A DNA stretch of 64,000 bases from CAVOGJ01 sp963700865 (GTDB lineage Bacteria > Planctomycetota > Planctomycetia > Pirellulales > Pirellulaceae), in assembly GCA_963700865.1 (NCBI GenBank), contig CAVOZC010000003.1, forward strand, positions 1-64,000, in the 5' to 3' direction. The notes under the pieces are model-generated. The model had not been told where the DNA came from. It saw only the letters and a list, made by a program, of their open reading frames with translations, and searched no databases. This document shows, piece by piece, positions 8,003 to 17,696 of the stretch (the stretch's first letter is position 1; the number at the start of each line of letters is the position of its first letter). The position numbers were made by a program, and so were the translations under genes.

Positions 8003-8632
8003 CTAAGGTTCCCCGAATTCATCTTCCAGATTCCCGTGCAAACGTTCCAATGCCCGGCGGTGACGCGATTTGACTCCAGATTCGGTCAAACCCAGGATGG
8101 CTGCGATGTCATGCACGGAAAGTTGTTCCAGGTACCGCATCACCAGGACCTCGCGATCGTGCCAGGGCATGTTATCCAGCGCATGCCTCATGCGTTGTCG
8201 TAGCTCATGGCGTGCCAAACACTGGCTGGGACTGCTGCCAACGGCCATCAGCAGGTCGGCCAATTGGACGGCCGATTGGTCGGGCAGATCGAGGGTCCTT
8301 TGACGTTCCCGGAGGACCGAGCGTTTCTGGGCCTGGATGTGGCGGCGGTGCAGGTGGAGCAGCTGTTCCCACGCGATCTGGTGGAGCCAGGGGTAGAAGG
8401 GAAGCGGCCGCCCTTTGAGATAATCCGGCAGCTTGCGGGCCGCGATCAAAAGCGTTTCCTGAAGCACGTCGGAGCCATCGGCGCGCACCGCGACGCGCGG
8501 ATCGAGCCGCAGCGAGATCATGCGTTTCAGGCGGTCGCGGTGCATCGCCAGAAGCTGCTCCACCGCCACAACGTCTCCCTGAGCGGCACGGTCGAGCAAT
8601 TCGTGTTCGCCACCTTCATCGAGGATTTCCAT
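8003..8632 (-). CDS. ECF-type RNA polymerase sigma factor
   Basis: A 209-residue sigma factor. The start at 8632 is chosen for GGGAGGGAC nine bases upstream; upstream in-frame codons lack a site. Region 2 is visible around residues 30-100, including DGSDVLQETLLIAARKL and the WLHQIAWEQLLHLHR helix. Region 4 is around 145-200, with DREVLVMRYLEQLSVHDIA and GLTESGVKSRHRRALERLHG forming the helix-turn-helix that would contact the -35 element. No anti-sigma gene is adjacent; instead the kinase gene follows after 2 bp. By analogy with other planctomycete sigma-kinase pairs, its activity may be set by phosphorylation, which is inference. Confidence 0.93.
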   Translation of the reverse strand: MEILDEGGEHELLDRAAQGDVVAVEQLLAMHRDRLKRMISLRLDPRVAVRADGSDVLQETLLIAARKLPDYLKGRPLPFYPWLHQIAWEQLLHLHRRHIQAQKRSVLRERQRTLDLPDQSAVQLADLLMAVGSSPSQCLARHELRQRMRHALDNMPWHDREVLVMRYLEQLSVHDIAAILGLTESGVKSRHRRALERLHGNLEDEFGEP

Positions 8633-9137
8633 GGGAGTTGTCCCTCCCTGATTGTAATCCTGCCAGACGTCGCGCGTAGGATTCAGCATCCTGAAATATT
8701 TTTTGGGATTTTTTGTGGTGGACGCAAATGATGTCCCCAAGAGGCATTTGTCGCGTCCGTAACCGTGCGTCAGAGCACACAACCGTGGAAAGCCAAGTCA
8801 ACCGCGATGGCCGTAAAACTCGAGATGAGGTACTCCAGATCTTCGTGAGCTGAAAGCCGAATACCTTTTTTCCGCCGCCGAGGTACGCTACCGAGAAACG
8901 TTCGTTTTCTGGGGTTTTCGCCGCAAGTCCTTTTTATGTCATAATTTACTTCCCATCTGTCCCAAATTGCCGTCTCGTAAATCAAGTTCCCGAAAAGTCG
9001 TGGGAACATGGGGTTTTTGAACGCAAACTTGAGCCCCTCTGGCTCGGCACCCATCTGCCTGAGGAGGGCGTGCCATGTGCAAGGAAGAGGGTCGCCCAAT
9101 CTGCTACCTGTGAAACGCCGAGGGCACTTCGAACGAT

Positions 9138-9310
9138 GAAAACTGCGGATGGGTGCCGCAATATCGGCTGGCGACAGACCAGCCATCGCCACCTGGTACA
9201 GCCAAGCCTGGAAAAAGTGGTAGTTTTGCCGGTCAACCAACGTGACGCGGATGTTGTCAGCGTTGCCGAGTTTCTTGGCGGCATTCAACCCAGCGAAACC
9301 ACCACCCCGC
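9138..9310 (-). pseudogene. N-terminal relic of type II NADH dehydrogenase
   Basis: The minus frame encodes GGGFAGLNAAKKL and then TLVDRQNYHFFQAWLYQVA and LSPADIAAPIRS. These are the FAD-binding GxGxxG region and following strands of NDH-2-type pyridine nucleotide-disulphide oxidoreductases. After about 57 codons the similarity ends, and the rest of the roughly 430-residue enzyme is missing. It is therefore a fragment left by a deletion or insertion. Confidence 0.65.
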
Positions 9311-10382
9311 GCCTGCTGACTGGAATATAGCGGCAGCTTGTCATCGCTGGTTATGGGTTCGTCATCGCGGCAGCGTCCGCCACGCCAGCCCGCCGGCCGG
9401 CGTACACGCCGCTCGGCGGCAGGCGGGATTGATCATAACACCGATCGACTGTTTGATTCAGGTTTCATTTCGGTTTCATCCTGGTTTCATCCTGGTTCTA
9501 CGCCGGTTTGATACCGGCTGACGTGGGGCACATTCGCGACTCGTCAGTGTTCACCTGAATCTTGCGAAGTCCCGTTATGGTGGAGAGCGTATACGGCGGA
9601 GCCCGCCACCAGAGCCGCCGCTGGCGTGACAACGCCGCTGGCGGCACTGGAGGATGACGACAACATCGGCCCCCTGAACCGATTCTGATCGATCCTGGAC
9701 GCCGCGGTGGGCACTGGACAGCGGCGTCTGTGAAGGACGTACTAAACGTTGCCGCCCTCCGCGACAAGTTGGAAGTGATCGAGTCCCGGCTACCCGTGGG
9801 ATGATCCGCATTGAGCGACGCTTGCTGTGGCGGGGGTATTACTGACGGGGCCCGGAAACTGCGTCGGTCGATGAAACGCCGATGAAACCGAGGCAGTTTC
9901 AGGGGGTGCTTTTCGTGCGGTCAAGCGTCGGACCGAACGCAACTTACGATGCGAGGGGTCCACGGTTCACGGTTCAAAAAATCAGGATTCCAAATCTCAA
10001 AATCCAACAATTCCAACGTTTCTTGGGACTTTGATTTATGACATGAGTTCTTGAATCAGTGCTGCTCGGTGATTTGCATACCTCTTCTCAGCTAACGACT
10101 TGCGTCATCAAACGAACGTTCGATGGCCCATCGGGATTTGACCGAAAGAGTTCGGCCGGCGCGTGTGCCATACCGCCCGGTTCATTGCCGTTGCATGAGA
10201 GCCGGTGTGCGAATCTGTCAAAATGCAGTTGAACGCAAGATCAATGATTGCAGTCGAAAGGCAATCTGGCTAGTCTATCAACAAGTGGTCTCGCTTGGAA
10301 AGCGACGCTAATTCTGTGGCTTACGCAGACGGTCGGACGATAAATTCGTCGCTTGAGAATCTAGTTGGGAGTAAGGTCGAAA
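9311..10382. other. About 1.07 kb without a supported gene
   Basis: No frame here shows recognisable motifs or a ribosome binding site. At 9461-9497 there are three tandem copies of an 11-bp unit (GGTTTCATCCT-like). A short plus-strand stretch ending at 9801 (VLNVAALRDKLEVIESRLP) looks coding but is too short to assign. The right end must hold the promoter of the PEP-CTERM gene at 10383. Confidence 0.5.
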
Positions 10383-11057
10383 ATGAAAAAATCGCGTCTT
10401 GTTTCAATCACGCTGTGGTTGCTCCTTTCTGCCTTGTCTGTGGCTGTTTGTCAGAGTTCCTGTCACGCGGAAGTCATCGTCTCGCCGACGAGCTTTTTCA
10501 ACAATACCATGGGCAATTTTGGGACTGGTACGATGGATCTGGCAATTGACCAGTCTGGCTTGTCCTCGGGCTTCACAAGTGGAGTGACAGACTTGGCAAC
10601 ATACCTTGGGACGAATCCCACTCATCTTAGTGAGGAGAATCCCTTGAATTTCTGGGTTTCTGATTCTGGCGCTGTAGGTGGGAGCGTAGATTTCGATTTA
10701 GGGAGTATTCAGACGATTAATCAGTTCGTGCTCTGGCAAGCAAACGAATATCCAGATGAACAAATCAACGGCTTCACAATTTTCACATCAGATGTTCCCG
10801 ATTTCAGCAGCGCAACCAACGTGGGATCCTTTGTTGCGACATTCACAGCTGAAAATAGCCCCGCCCCGGCCGAGGTGTTTGATCTGACTTCGTCATCCGG
10901 CAGATATGTACGACTGAACATTACATCCAACTACGGAAGCCCGGGCAACTATGTTGACGCCGGAGAGTTGGCATTTGGAGTGGTGCCGGAACACGCAGCC
11001 TGTCTCACCGCCGTGGCTGGCCTGTTGAGCATGCTTGGTCTGAGACGAAGAAGATAG
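10383..11057 (+). CDS. Secreted discoidin-like protein with PEP-CTERM-type sorting tail
   Basis: A 224-residue exported protein. The start at 10383 (MKKSRLVS) has AAGG six bases upstream and opens a clear signal peptide ending near CHAEV. The body carries features of a discoidin/F5-8 type C beta-sandwich: GGSVDFDLGSIQTINQFVLW, FTIFTSD and SGRYVRLNITSNYG, a fold that often binds carbohydrate. The last 25 residues are VPEHAA, a hydrophobic stretch (VAGLLSMLGL) and RRRR, that is a PEP-CTERM signal with PEH in place of PEP. Such tails are processed by an exosortase; none is encoded here. It stands alone between gene relics. Confidence 0.8.
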   Translation: MKKSRLVSITLWLLLSALSVAVCQSSCHAEVIVSPTSFFNNTMGNFGTGTMDLAIDQSGLSSGFTSGVTDLATYLGTNPTHLSEENPLNFWVSDSGAVGGSVDFDLGSIQTINQFVLWQANEYPDEQINGFTIFTSDVPDFSSATNVGSFVATFTAENSPAPAEVFDLTSSSGRYVRLNITSNYGSPGNYVDAGELAFGVVPEHAACLTAVAGLLSMLGLRRRR

Positions 11058-11378
11058 CTTCCGGTGGTATCACGGCCAATCGGGCATCGATCGCCGTACG
11101 TACGTCGGTCTTGGCGGGGTGGGCTTGCGCAAAGCCGATGTGGAAAACACGATCTCATTGGCAACCCATACGTTTTGTAATCGGCGCAAAAAACGACCCT
11201 TTGATGGACAGATGTTACGGGTTCCGTACACTGTTCCGAGCTGGTCGTTCGCCGGTTCGAGAATCCGTGGGAACCGGGTTTTTGGCGGCGGCGAGAATCC
11301 TCTTCGATCTTGCCCGTGGCAAGGAATAACTCGAAGACCTTGGTTTGCCACGCCGCCAGCAACCGCTGGCAGTCGCTG

Positions 11379-11432
11379 GGCATGGTCGAACACGACGGAC
11401 ACGTGGGTCAGGTCCTCGATAAGCTATTAGGT
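11379..11432 (+). pseudogene. Short arylsulfatase relic
   Basis: Eighteen codons encode GMVEHDGHVGQVLDKLL, a close match to the conserved helix of type I arylsulfatases (usually MVEHDGHVGQLLDxLDELG) that precedes the metal-binding SDNG segment. Nothing else of a sulfatase is readable around it, and it abuts the convergent DUF3592 gene. I read it as a deletion remnant. Confidence 0.5.
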
Positions 11433-11434
11433 GC

Positions 11435-12382
11435 TCAACGAGCCAACGCGCACCGCGTGCCTTTGGTGCCCTTGCAGATCAGGTACGCACCCATGAGTGC
11501 CATGCACCCTACGATCGCCATGGTGATGAACCGCGCGACTGTGGCGGCGGGATCGGGAACAGCGGCGCGAACTGCTTGAGAGCAAAGTTCGGCACTCATG
11601 GGAAATGCGATGGCCCCGAAAAAGAAGAAGCACAGACCGGCCAGTATGGCCATGGTGCGCAGCAAGAAGTGCATCTGCCGGGGCACGGGCGCCGGATCGA
11701 GCACGGGCGCCGGTCCGATTGGCGGCTCCGGTTCAGTCGCAAATGCCGGTCCAGGCAGGGGCTGCGGTCGAGGCAAAGGGACGCTGCGGTTTGCGGTCCG
11801 AGGCGGTTTCGCGACCACCGGGGCGACCGGCGTTGGCACCGCCGGCTTGCTTGCCACTGCCGGTGCCTTTCTCAGAGCTGGTTGGAGTTGTTGGGCGAAA
11901 CGACGCAGCACCAGCCCGGCAGGAATCATGAGCAAGCCGGTGCCAAGCAGAAGTGACAATCCCAGAACGTCGGGCGTCGGATCGATAACGGCCAGACGTG
12001 GGTTCCGAGGAGAATAGTGGACAGTGAGGTCGGCACCTCGCGGACACTTCCTGGTCCACTGCGCCACCTCGCTGCGGTCGAAACTGCTGGGGTTGTATGA
12101 CCGGTGTATACGGTCGGCGGTGTATTGCTTTCCATCAACAACGTATTCGTATTCCACAGCAGCGGTGAAATAGTCGCTCATTATCGTGCGGCTGCGAATA
12201 AACCCGGACGCTTTCTTGGAGACTTCGATTTTCGATTGCACGACGCGCGCTTCCACGGTCGGCCAGTTTTGAGCGCTCTTCGCGGCCAGAAAGGAACCGC
12301 CGCCCAGTAAGGTCAATACTGGTCCTAATAGCAGCAAAGCCAACCCGCCGTACCACAGTTGCAATGGGACGTCAGTCTTCAT
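11435..12382 (-). CDS. DUF3592 membrane protein
   Basis: A 315-residue membrane protein. The ATG at 12382 has GAGG eight bases upstream. A transmembrane helix at about 9-35 is followed by the DUF3592 beta domain (NWPTVEARVVQSKIEVSKK, AAVEYEYVVDGKQYTADRI, ADLTVHYSPRNPRLAVI). A second helix lies at 139-160. Then comes a 75-residue proline/alanine-rich linker and two more helices (about 240-262 and 285-305). The function of DUF3592 proteins is unknown. The proline-rich linker and extra C-terminal helices make it longer than minimal members. No operon partner is adjacent. Confidence 0.8.
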   Translation of the reverse strand: MKTDVPLQLWYGGLALLLLGPVLTLLGGGSFLAAKSAQNWPTVEARVVQSKIEVSKKASGFIRSRTIMSDYFTAAVEYEYVVDGKQYTADRIHRSYNPSSFDRSEVAQWTRKCPRGADLTVHYSPRNPRLAVIDPTPDVLGLSLLLGTGLLMIPAGLVLRRFAQQLQPALRKAPAVASKPAVPTPVAPVVAKPPRTANRSVPLPRPQPLPGPAFATEPEPPIGPAPVLDPAPVPRQMHFLLRTMAILAGLCFFFFGAIAFPMSAELCSQAVRAAVPDPAATVARFITMAIVGCMALMGAYLICKGTKGTRCALAR

Positions 12383-12581
12383 CTCGTCTTCCTCGTTTGG
12401 CGATGGAAAGTAATGTCATCTTTTCCACTGCACAACTCTAGGTCGGGGTAATCCAAACTAGGCCGTTCTCAGAGCCGAAGAAGGCGCAGTCCCGGGGTGT
12501 CGCCCCGAACCGGTCTCCAGCACAATTCCCCCAATCGCTTCCATCCCACCTGTGGAGCGTGCAGACCGCCACTCGGTGCCG

Positions 12582-12790
12582 CGGCTGCACGACTTTGATG
12601 GGCTCATCTCCCCGATGCATCGGGCTCGACTATCTACGGAACGACACGCCAAGGCGGTAGGCATCGCAAGGGCACGGTTTGGTCCTTTGATGTCAGCACC
12701 AACGTGTTCATCAAGCTGCATGAGTTTGACTCCGCGAAGAATGGTTACGTCCCGGTGGGCAACGTTGCGGCGTCGGACACGAAGCGATCC
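12582..12790 (+). pseudogene. Relic of a GloVer-type tandem-repeat surface protein
   Basis: One frame reads RLHDFDGLI near 12582-12610. After a frame change, 12626-12790 reads STIYGTTRQGG, RKGTVWSFDV and FIKLHEFDSAKNGYVPVGN. These are the recurring phrases of GloVer-type choice-of-anchor repeats (YGTT, GTVFSFD, LHDF). Only about one and a half repeats remain, in two frames and without start or anchor, so this is a decayed fragment. Confidence 0.55.
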
Positions 12791-13025
12791 AACAAAGGAC
12801 CGTTTTGCGGCATCGCGTCCTGAGTCGCACTTTTCAGTTTTGCCTTGACATTCAGGGCTGTCCCAAGAACCCGTGGGGGAGAATTTTCTGGAGGCCGCCG
12901 GGAAAACGGGTAATGCTGCCGGGGATGACTGTCCAGAACGCCTAACTGATATACACGTCTGGTAGAACTAACTGTTGAAGCGATTGGACTAACCTCACCC
13001 CCCAACTCATTCTCGCGATCAACTG

Positions 13026-14727
13026 ATGGGAACTTTCGGCAAACACCTCAGCAGAAAGATTCGTGGGGTGTTCGGATTCGGACTTTCCGGCTCGTCGGCT
13101 CGCTTGTCAAGATCACGACGCTCCCAGTTTGAACAAAACGCTCCATTCGCTGCACGTGGCGGTACCTCCGCCTCGTGGCTCCGGCGAGCGGCGCTTCAAG
13201 CGGTGTTTCTGATATCTATCTCGAGCTTTGCGTTCTGCTCTTTAGGGGCCGCTGCAACCCACGCAGCCCGCCCGAATTTCCTCATCGCCATCTCGGACGA
13301 CCAGTCGCATCCGCACACCTCCTTCGCAGGCTATCCTGGAGTCAATACGCCGGCCATCGACCGCGTGGCGCGAGAGGGGCTCTACTTTCGGAACGCATTC
13401 GCCCCGGCACCTGGTTGTAGCCCCACACGCGCGTCACTGCTCACCGGACGTCACATCTGGCAGATTGAAAATGCCGGCACACATGCCAGCAGCTTCCCGA
13501 AGAAGTATGTCGCATTCCCTGACCTGTTAGAACAGGCGGGCTATTTCGTCGGCATGACCGGCAAGGGTTGGGGGCCGGGCAAATGGGAAGTGAACGGACG
13601 CGCGCGCAACCCGGCAGGGACCGACTTCAGCCGGCGGACAAATTCCCCACCCCACAAGGGCATCCTCAAGAACGATTACGCGGCGAACTTTGCTGATTTC
13701 CTGGCCGCGCGTCCCGAAGGCGCGCCGTTTTGCTTCTGGTATGGGGCGAAAGAGCCTCATCGAAGCTTCGAGAACGGCGTCGGCTTGAAGACGGGCAAGA
13801 AGCTTGAAGATGCCCCGCCACCACCATTCCTCCCCGACGTCCCCGAAGTGCGCAGCGACATCCTGGATTACTGCGTCGAAATCGAGTGGTTCGACACGCA
13901 TCTCGGCCGCATGTTGAAACTGCTCGAAGACGCGGGTGAACTCGACAACACATTCATCATCGTCACCAGCGACAACGGCATGGCGTTTCCGCGCGCCAAG
14001 GCCAACCTCTACGAATACGGCTTCCACATGCCGCTGGCGATCCGCTGGGGTGCTCGGGTGCCCGGCGGGCGCATGGTGGACGATCTCGTTGGATTCGTCG
14101 ATTTGACCGCCACGATCCTCGATGCCGCTGGCGTGCCGCATCCCAGTCAGGCATATCCGCTGGCCGGCCGCAGCATCATGAACATTCTCACCTCGACAGG
14201 CAGCGGCATGGTGGATCCAAGCCGGACCGCCGTCTATGCGGGCCGCGAGCGACATTCGTCCTCGCGTTACAAGCAACTGGACCTACCCGCAGCGGGCGCT
14301 CCGCACGCCACAGTACCTTTACGTACGCAACTTTCGACCCGACCGCTGGCCCGCGGGCGATCCGGTCTTGCTCGGTGACGATGGAGCCCCGGTCGGTCCA
14401 CACAGTGGCTACAAGGACATCGACGCCAGCCCGACGCTCGATTTCTTGATCGCCAACGCTGACGATCCGAACCTTGGCAAGTATCTCCAGCTTGCCGTGG
14501 CAAAGAGGCCAGCGGAGGAATTGTTCGACATCGAGCAGGACCCGGGCTGCCTGACCAACCTGGCAGACAATCTCAAGTTCGCCCAAGTGAAGCATGAGAT
14601 GGCGACGCAACTGGAGGATTATCTGCGCCAGACCGGGGACGCTCGCGTGCTCGATGGTGGTGACATCTGGGAAAGCTATCCGCGCTACAGCCCGATTCGG
14701 CAGTTTCCCCAACAACCAGAGGAATGA
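13026..14727 (+). CDS. Type I sulfatase (heparan/N-sulfoglucosamine-like), frameshifted before the C-terminal domain
   Basis: An exported formylglycine sulfatase. A hydrophobic signal segment lies at residues 55-80 after an unusually long N-terminus. The active-site motif CSPTRASLLTGR has Cys131 for conversion to formylglycine. Metal ligands are in FLIAISDDQSHPH and in IIVTSDNGMAFPR. The initial frame ends at 14378 with non-sulfatase sequence. The expected C-terminal part (YPQRALRTPQYLYVRNFRPD, EELFDIEQDPGCLTNLAD) continues in the next frame to 14727. A one-base insertion near 14240-14290 explains this. If real, the C-terminal subdomain is lost; if a sequencing error, the enzyme is intact at about 565 residues. 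It desulfates a glycan outside the cytoplasm. A second sulfatase follows about 100 bp later on the same strand. Confidence 0.85.
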
Positions 14728-14824
14728 CCGCGCGGACAGCCAACCATGAACACTCCATACTTGAAACCCTCGTACAAGTCCTGCGCCCGGAGTGGACACA
14801 CGCCGGAGCACGGACCGATCTGTG

Positions 14825-16426
14825 ATGTTTCGACTCAGGCATTCGCGTCTGGCCTGGATCGGTCTCGCCCTGCTCGCTAGCATCGCGCTCAGCGCGGCGA
14901 CCAGTGACGCCGCACCACTCCCAAACATCATTCTCATAATGGCTGATGACATGGGATTTTCGGACATCGGCTGTTACGGCGGCGAGATTCACACGCCAAA
15001 CCTCGACCGACTGGCGAGCCGGGGCTTGCGGTTCACTCAGTTCTACAACAATGCCAAGTGCACCACCACGCGCGCTTCACTGCTCTCGGGCATGTATCCG
15101 CGTGGCAAGGGCAATTCGATTCCACTCAACATGCCGACCCTCGGCGAAGCGATGCGCACGGCCGGCTACCAAACCGCCATGAGTGGCAAGTGGCATCTCG
15201 GCTCGGAGGCGCCACAGCGGCCTATTGACCGCGGATTCGACGAGTATTACGGACTGATGGATGGCGCCTGCAACTTTTTCAACCCCCTGCAGCGTGATCC
15301 CGAGTTCAAGGGTGGCCGGGTGCGAGTGTTCGGCCACAACGACCAACTCATCACCGAATTCCCGCCCGATTACTACACCACGGACGCGTTCACCGATCAC
15401 AGCATCCAGACCATCCGACAGTTCGCGAAGACCGGCAAGCCGTTCTTTCTGCACCTGGCCTACACGGCGCCGCATTACCCGCTCCACGCGCGGCCGGAGG
15501 ACATCGCGAACTACCGCGGTCAATACGTGATGGGCTGGGAGGAACTACGCAGGCAGCGCCATGCCCGACAGGGAGAGATGGGTTTGTTTGACCCGTTACC
15601 AGCGTTGTCGCGAACGGATTCGAATGCGTATGACTGGGCGACAGCCGACCAGGATTGGGAAGATCATCGCATGGCGGTCTATGCCGCGATGATCGACCGG
15701 ATGGATCAGAACATTGGCCGGTTGCTGAGTACGCTCGAAGAACTGGGCATTGAGAAGGACACGATGATCATTTTCCTCTCGGACAACGGTGGATGCGCCG
15801 AGGAACCGGGTGGGCGCGACCCCACGCGACAGCCGGGTATTGCCAGCACCTATACCGCCGTCGGGCCAGCGTGGGGCTGGGCACAGAACGCACCGTTCCG
15901 CCGTTACAAATCCTGGGTTCACGAAGGCGGCATCTCCACGCCCTTGATCGTTTCTTGGCCCGGCCGGGTAAAGCCTGACACGATCACCACTCAAGTTGGG
16001 CATATTATCGACGTGCTGCCGACTTGCCTTGAGCTGGCCGGGGCGACCTATCCCGCTGAATTCAACGGCGGGAAGACAGCCCCCCTGGAAGGCCGGAGCT
16101 TGCTCCCCATTCTCCTCGGCGGGACGCGCGAGCCGCATGAGGAACTGTGCTGGGAATGGAGTGGCAACTGCGCCATCCGTCGGGGCCAATGGAAGCTTGT
16201 CTGGGATACACTGAATCCGACAGGTCAATGGGAACTGTACAACCTGCAAGCCGATCGCACGGAAATGAATGATCTGGCTGACCACAATACCGAGTTGGTG
16301 ACGGAGCTCAGCACCGCATACGCACGGTGGGCTGTGGCAACAGAAAGGAGGATCCCAGAAACAGGCTCGACCACGGGAAATGCTGACAAACCAACGACCG
16401 CCGGCTCGGCTTACCCCAGCGAATAG
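14825..16426 (+). CDS. Arylsulfatase-type sulfatase, exported
   Basis: A 533-residue sulfatase starting MFRLRHSRLAW with a signal peptide ending near SDAAPLP; a GTG 33 bp upstream is an alternative start. Metal-binding residues lie in NIILIMADDMGFSDIGCYGG, and FLSDNGG supplies the second cluster. The active-site motif is KCTTTRASLLSG (Cys79 from this start). The cysteine and arginine are in place, but the third position is Thr where the formylglycine consensus usually has Pro or Ala. HLAYTAPHYPLHA, GKWHLGS and WELYNLQADRTEMNDLA are further family landmarks. Presumably periplasmic or extracellular, hydrolysing sulfate esters of polysaccharides. It lies about 100 bp after the first sulfatase, probably in one transcript. 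No sulfatase-maturating enzyme is in the window. Confidence 0.92.
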   Translation: MFRLRHSRLAWIGLALLASIALSAATSDAAPLPNIILIMADDMGFSDIGCYGGEIHTPNLDRLASRGLRFTQFYNNAKCTTTRASLLSGMYPRGKGNSIPLNMPTLGEAMRTAGYQTAMSGKWHLGSEAPQRPIDRGFDEYYGLMDGACNFFNPLQRDPEFKGGRVRVFGHNDQLITEFPPDYYTTDAFTDHSIQTIRQFAKTGKPFFLHLAYTAPHYPLHARPEDIANYRGQYVMGWEELRRQRHARQGEMGLFDPLPALSRTDSNAYDWATADQDWEDHRMAVYAAMIDRMDQNIGRLLSTLEELGIEKDTMIIFLSDNGGCAEEPGGRDPTRQPGIASTYTAVGPAWGWAQNAPFRRYKSWVHEGGISTPLIVSWPGRVKPDTITTQVGHIIDVLPTCLELAGATYPAEFNGGKTAPLEGRSLLPILLGGTREPHEELCWEWSGNCAIRRGQWKLVWDTLNPTGQWELYNLQADRTEMNDLADHNTELVTELSTAYARWAVATERRIPETGSTTGNADKPTTAGSAYPSE

Positions 16427-16780
16427 GGTACCTGCGCGAAGCCCAAGAGTTTTTCGGGTGGGAGGCACCGGTTTGGCTGGGGCCTGCGAATTTCTCCCGG
16501 CGCTGTACAAGGACTTGATTACAGATATCCTTCTGCTGCTGAGGCTTCACTCTAGCAGAGAGCCTTTGGCGATGCCGCCGCCGTAAATTGCGGCTGACGC
16601 CATCCAGGATACTAAGCTCAGCTGAATGTGACTCAGATCTGCTAAGAGGGCCAATGTAGAGAGGGCCAATGTAGACACAGACTTCGCGAACGATTGCTTA
16701 GTAAAAGTGCCGTTTCTGTGCCACGTACAGGAACTCAGCACTTTTTTTGCCGTCATGGTCCGCTTATGGGAGAAGATTCA
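16427..16780. other. Intergenic, with a 15-bp tandem duplication
   Basis: No gene supported. GAGGGCCAATGTAGA is present twice in direct tandem at 16646-16675. The region leads into the PEP-CTERM gene at 16781. Confidence 0.5.
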
Positions 16781-17518
16781 ATGATGAAGAGGAGTCTGAT
16801 GGCGACCTCGCTTGTCGCCGTGATCTGTTTGCTGACGTCAACCACCTTCGCTGCCTCTACAACGGTCGCAGGATTTGATGGAGGTTCCAATGATGGCTTC
16901 ACTGGCAATGCATTCTTTGAAGCTTCGGGTGGAAATCCGGGAGGGAATGCCCATCACGACGCTCCCATTTTCTTTAACGACCTGCGCACTGGAGGCATCG
17001 GCGAACCGGCCAATCCTGATTTCCTTGGCGACTACTCGCCATTTGCTGCCGTGACGCTTGGCTTCGACGTGAAGACCTTTTCCTTAATGGACTTTATCGG
17101 CAACCAGATCGTACGACCAATCGGAATTAGGCTCGTCAACCGTGATATTCAGGGCCCCGACGGGGACTCGGGAGTCTTTTATGATGCGGGCCTGGTCGGC
17201 GTAGGACCGAACCCTGATTGGGCAACCAGGTCGGTGACTCTTGACCCGACGTCTGCGACCCTGCCACCGGGTTGGGTCGGATTTGGCGCTACGGACCCGG
17301 TCACATTTGAACCTTCCCTGCCTGCAGGCGTGACATTCGGCGATGTCCTAGCCGGTGTGGACGAGTTTGCTGTCACAGGTGCTGTACCTGGTTTCTTCTT
17401 CACCGACGCTTTTTACGACATCAGGATTGACAACATATCGGTCCTCGTTCCTGAGCCGGGAGCCTGCTTGCTGTTGCTCACCGGTTTGCTGAGCATGGCT
17501 CGACAGAGGTTCCGATAA
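16781..17518 (+). CDS. PEP-CTERM exported protein
   Basis: A 245-residue exported protein with a start at 16781 (MMKRSLMATS). GGGAGAAG lies five bases upstream; the second ATG at 16784 is equally possible. A signal peptide ends near TTFAAST. The mature part is glycine- and aspartate-rich, beta-like, and includes FDGGSNDGFTGNAFFEASGG and IRIDNISVLVPEPGA, the typical last strand of secreted beta-sandwich proteins. The C-terminus VPEPGACLLLLTGLLSMARQ plus RFR is a full PEP-CTERM signal for exosortase processing. Function of the body is unknown; I see no catalytic motif. It stands alone, with the 295-bp repeat array directly downstream. Confidence 0.85.
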   Translation: MMKRSLMATSLVAVICLLTSTTFAASTTVAGFDGGSNDGFTGNAFFEASGGNPGGNAHHDAPIFFNDLRTGGIGEPANPDFLGDYSPFAAVTLGFDVKTFSLMDFIGNQIVRPIGIRLVNRDIQGPDGDSGVFYDAGLVGVGPNPDWATRSVTLDPTSATLPPGWVGFGATDPVTFEPSLPAGVTFGDVLAGVDEFAVTGAVPGFFFTDAFYDIRIDNISVLVPEPGACLLLLTGLLSMARQRFR

Positions 17519-17696
17519 TACCTGCCAGGGGACGATGACGAACTGGACGGTGGTGGTGGGATCGACCGGCTGTTTTGTGCCCCGGTACCGATTTGTTGGT
17601 TCGACTGAGCATCCCTGCCGAAGCTCAATTGGTCTGACTGCGTCAGGCCTGGATGAACGGCGACGCCATGCAGCGATTCGCAGTCTCGCAAATCGA

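Noticed and set aside
8770..9137. C-terminal two-thirds of a 172-codon minus-strand frame
   Set aside because: Only the first ~57 codons resemble NDH-2; the rest shows no family feature and is treated as non-coding.
10123..10311. A 62-codon plus-strand frame before the PEP-CTERM gene
   Set aside because: No ribosome binding site, cysteine- and arginine-rich random-like composition, no homology cue.
12438..12620. A 60-codon minus-strand frame (ends ENGLVWITPT)
   Set aside because: Mildly coding-like but overlaps the GloVer relic on the other strand and lacks a start signal.
13026..16426. A possible sulfatase operon with its own maturase
   Set aside because: No radical SAM (CxxxCxxC) or FGE-type gene is present in or near this segment.
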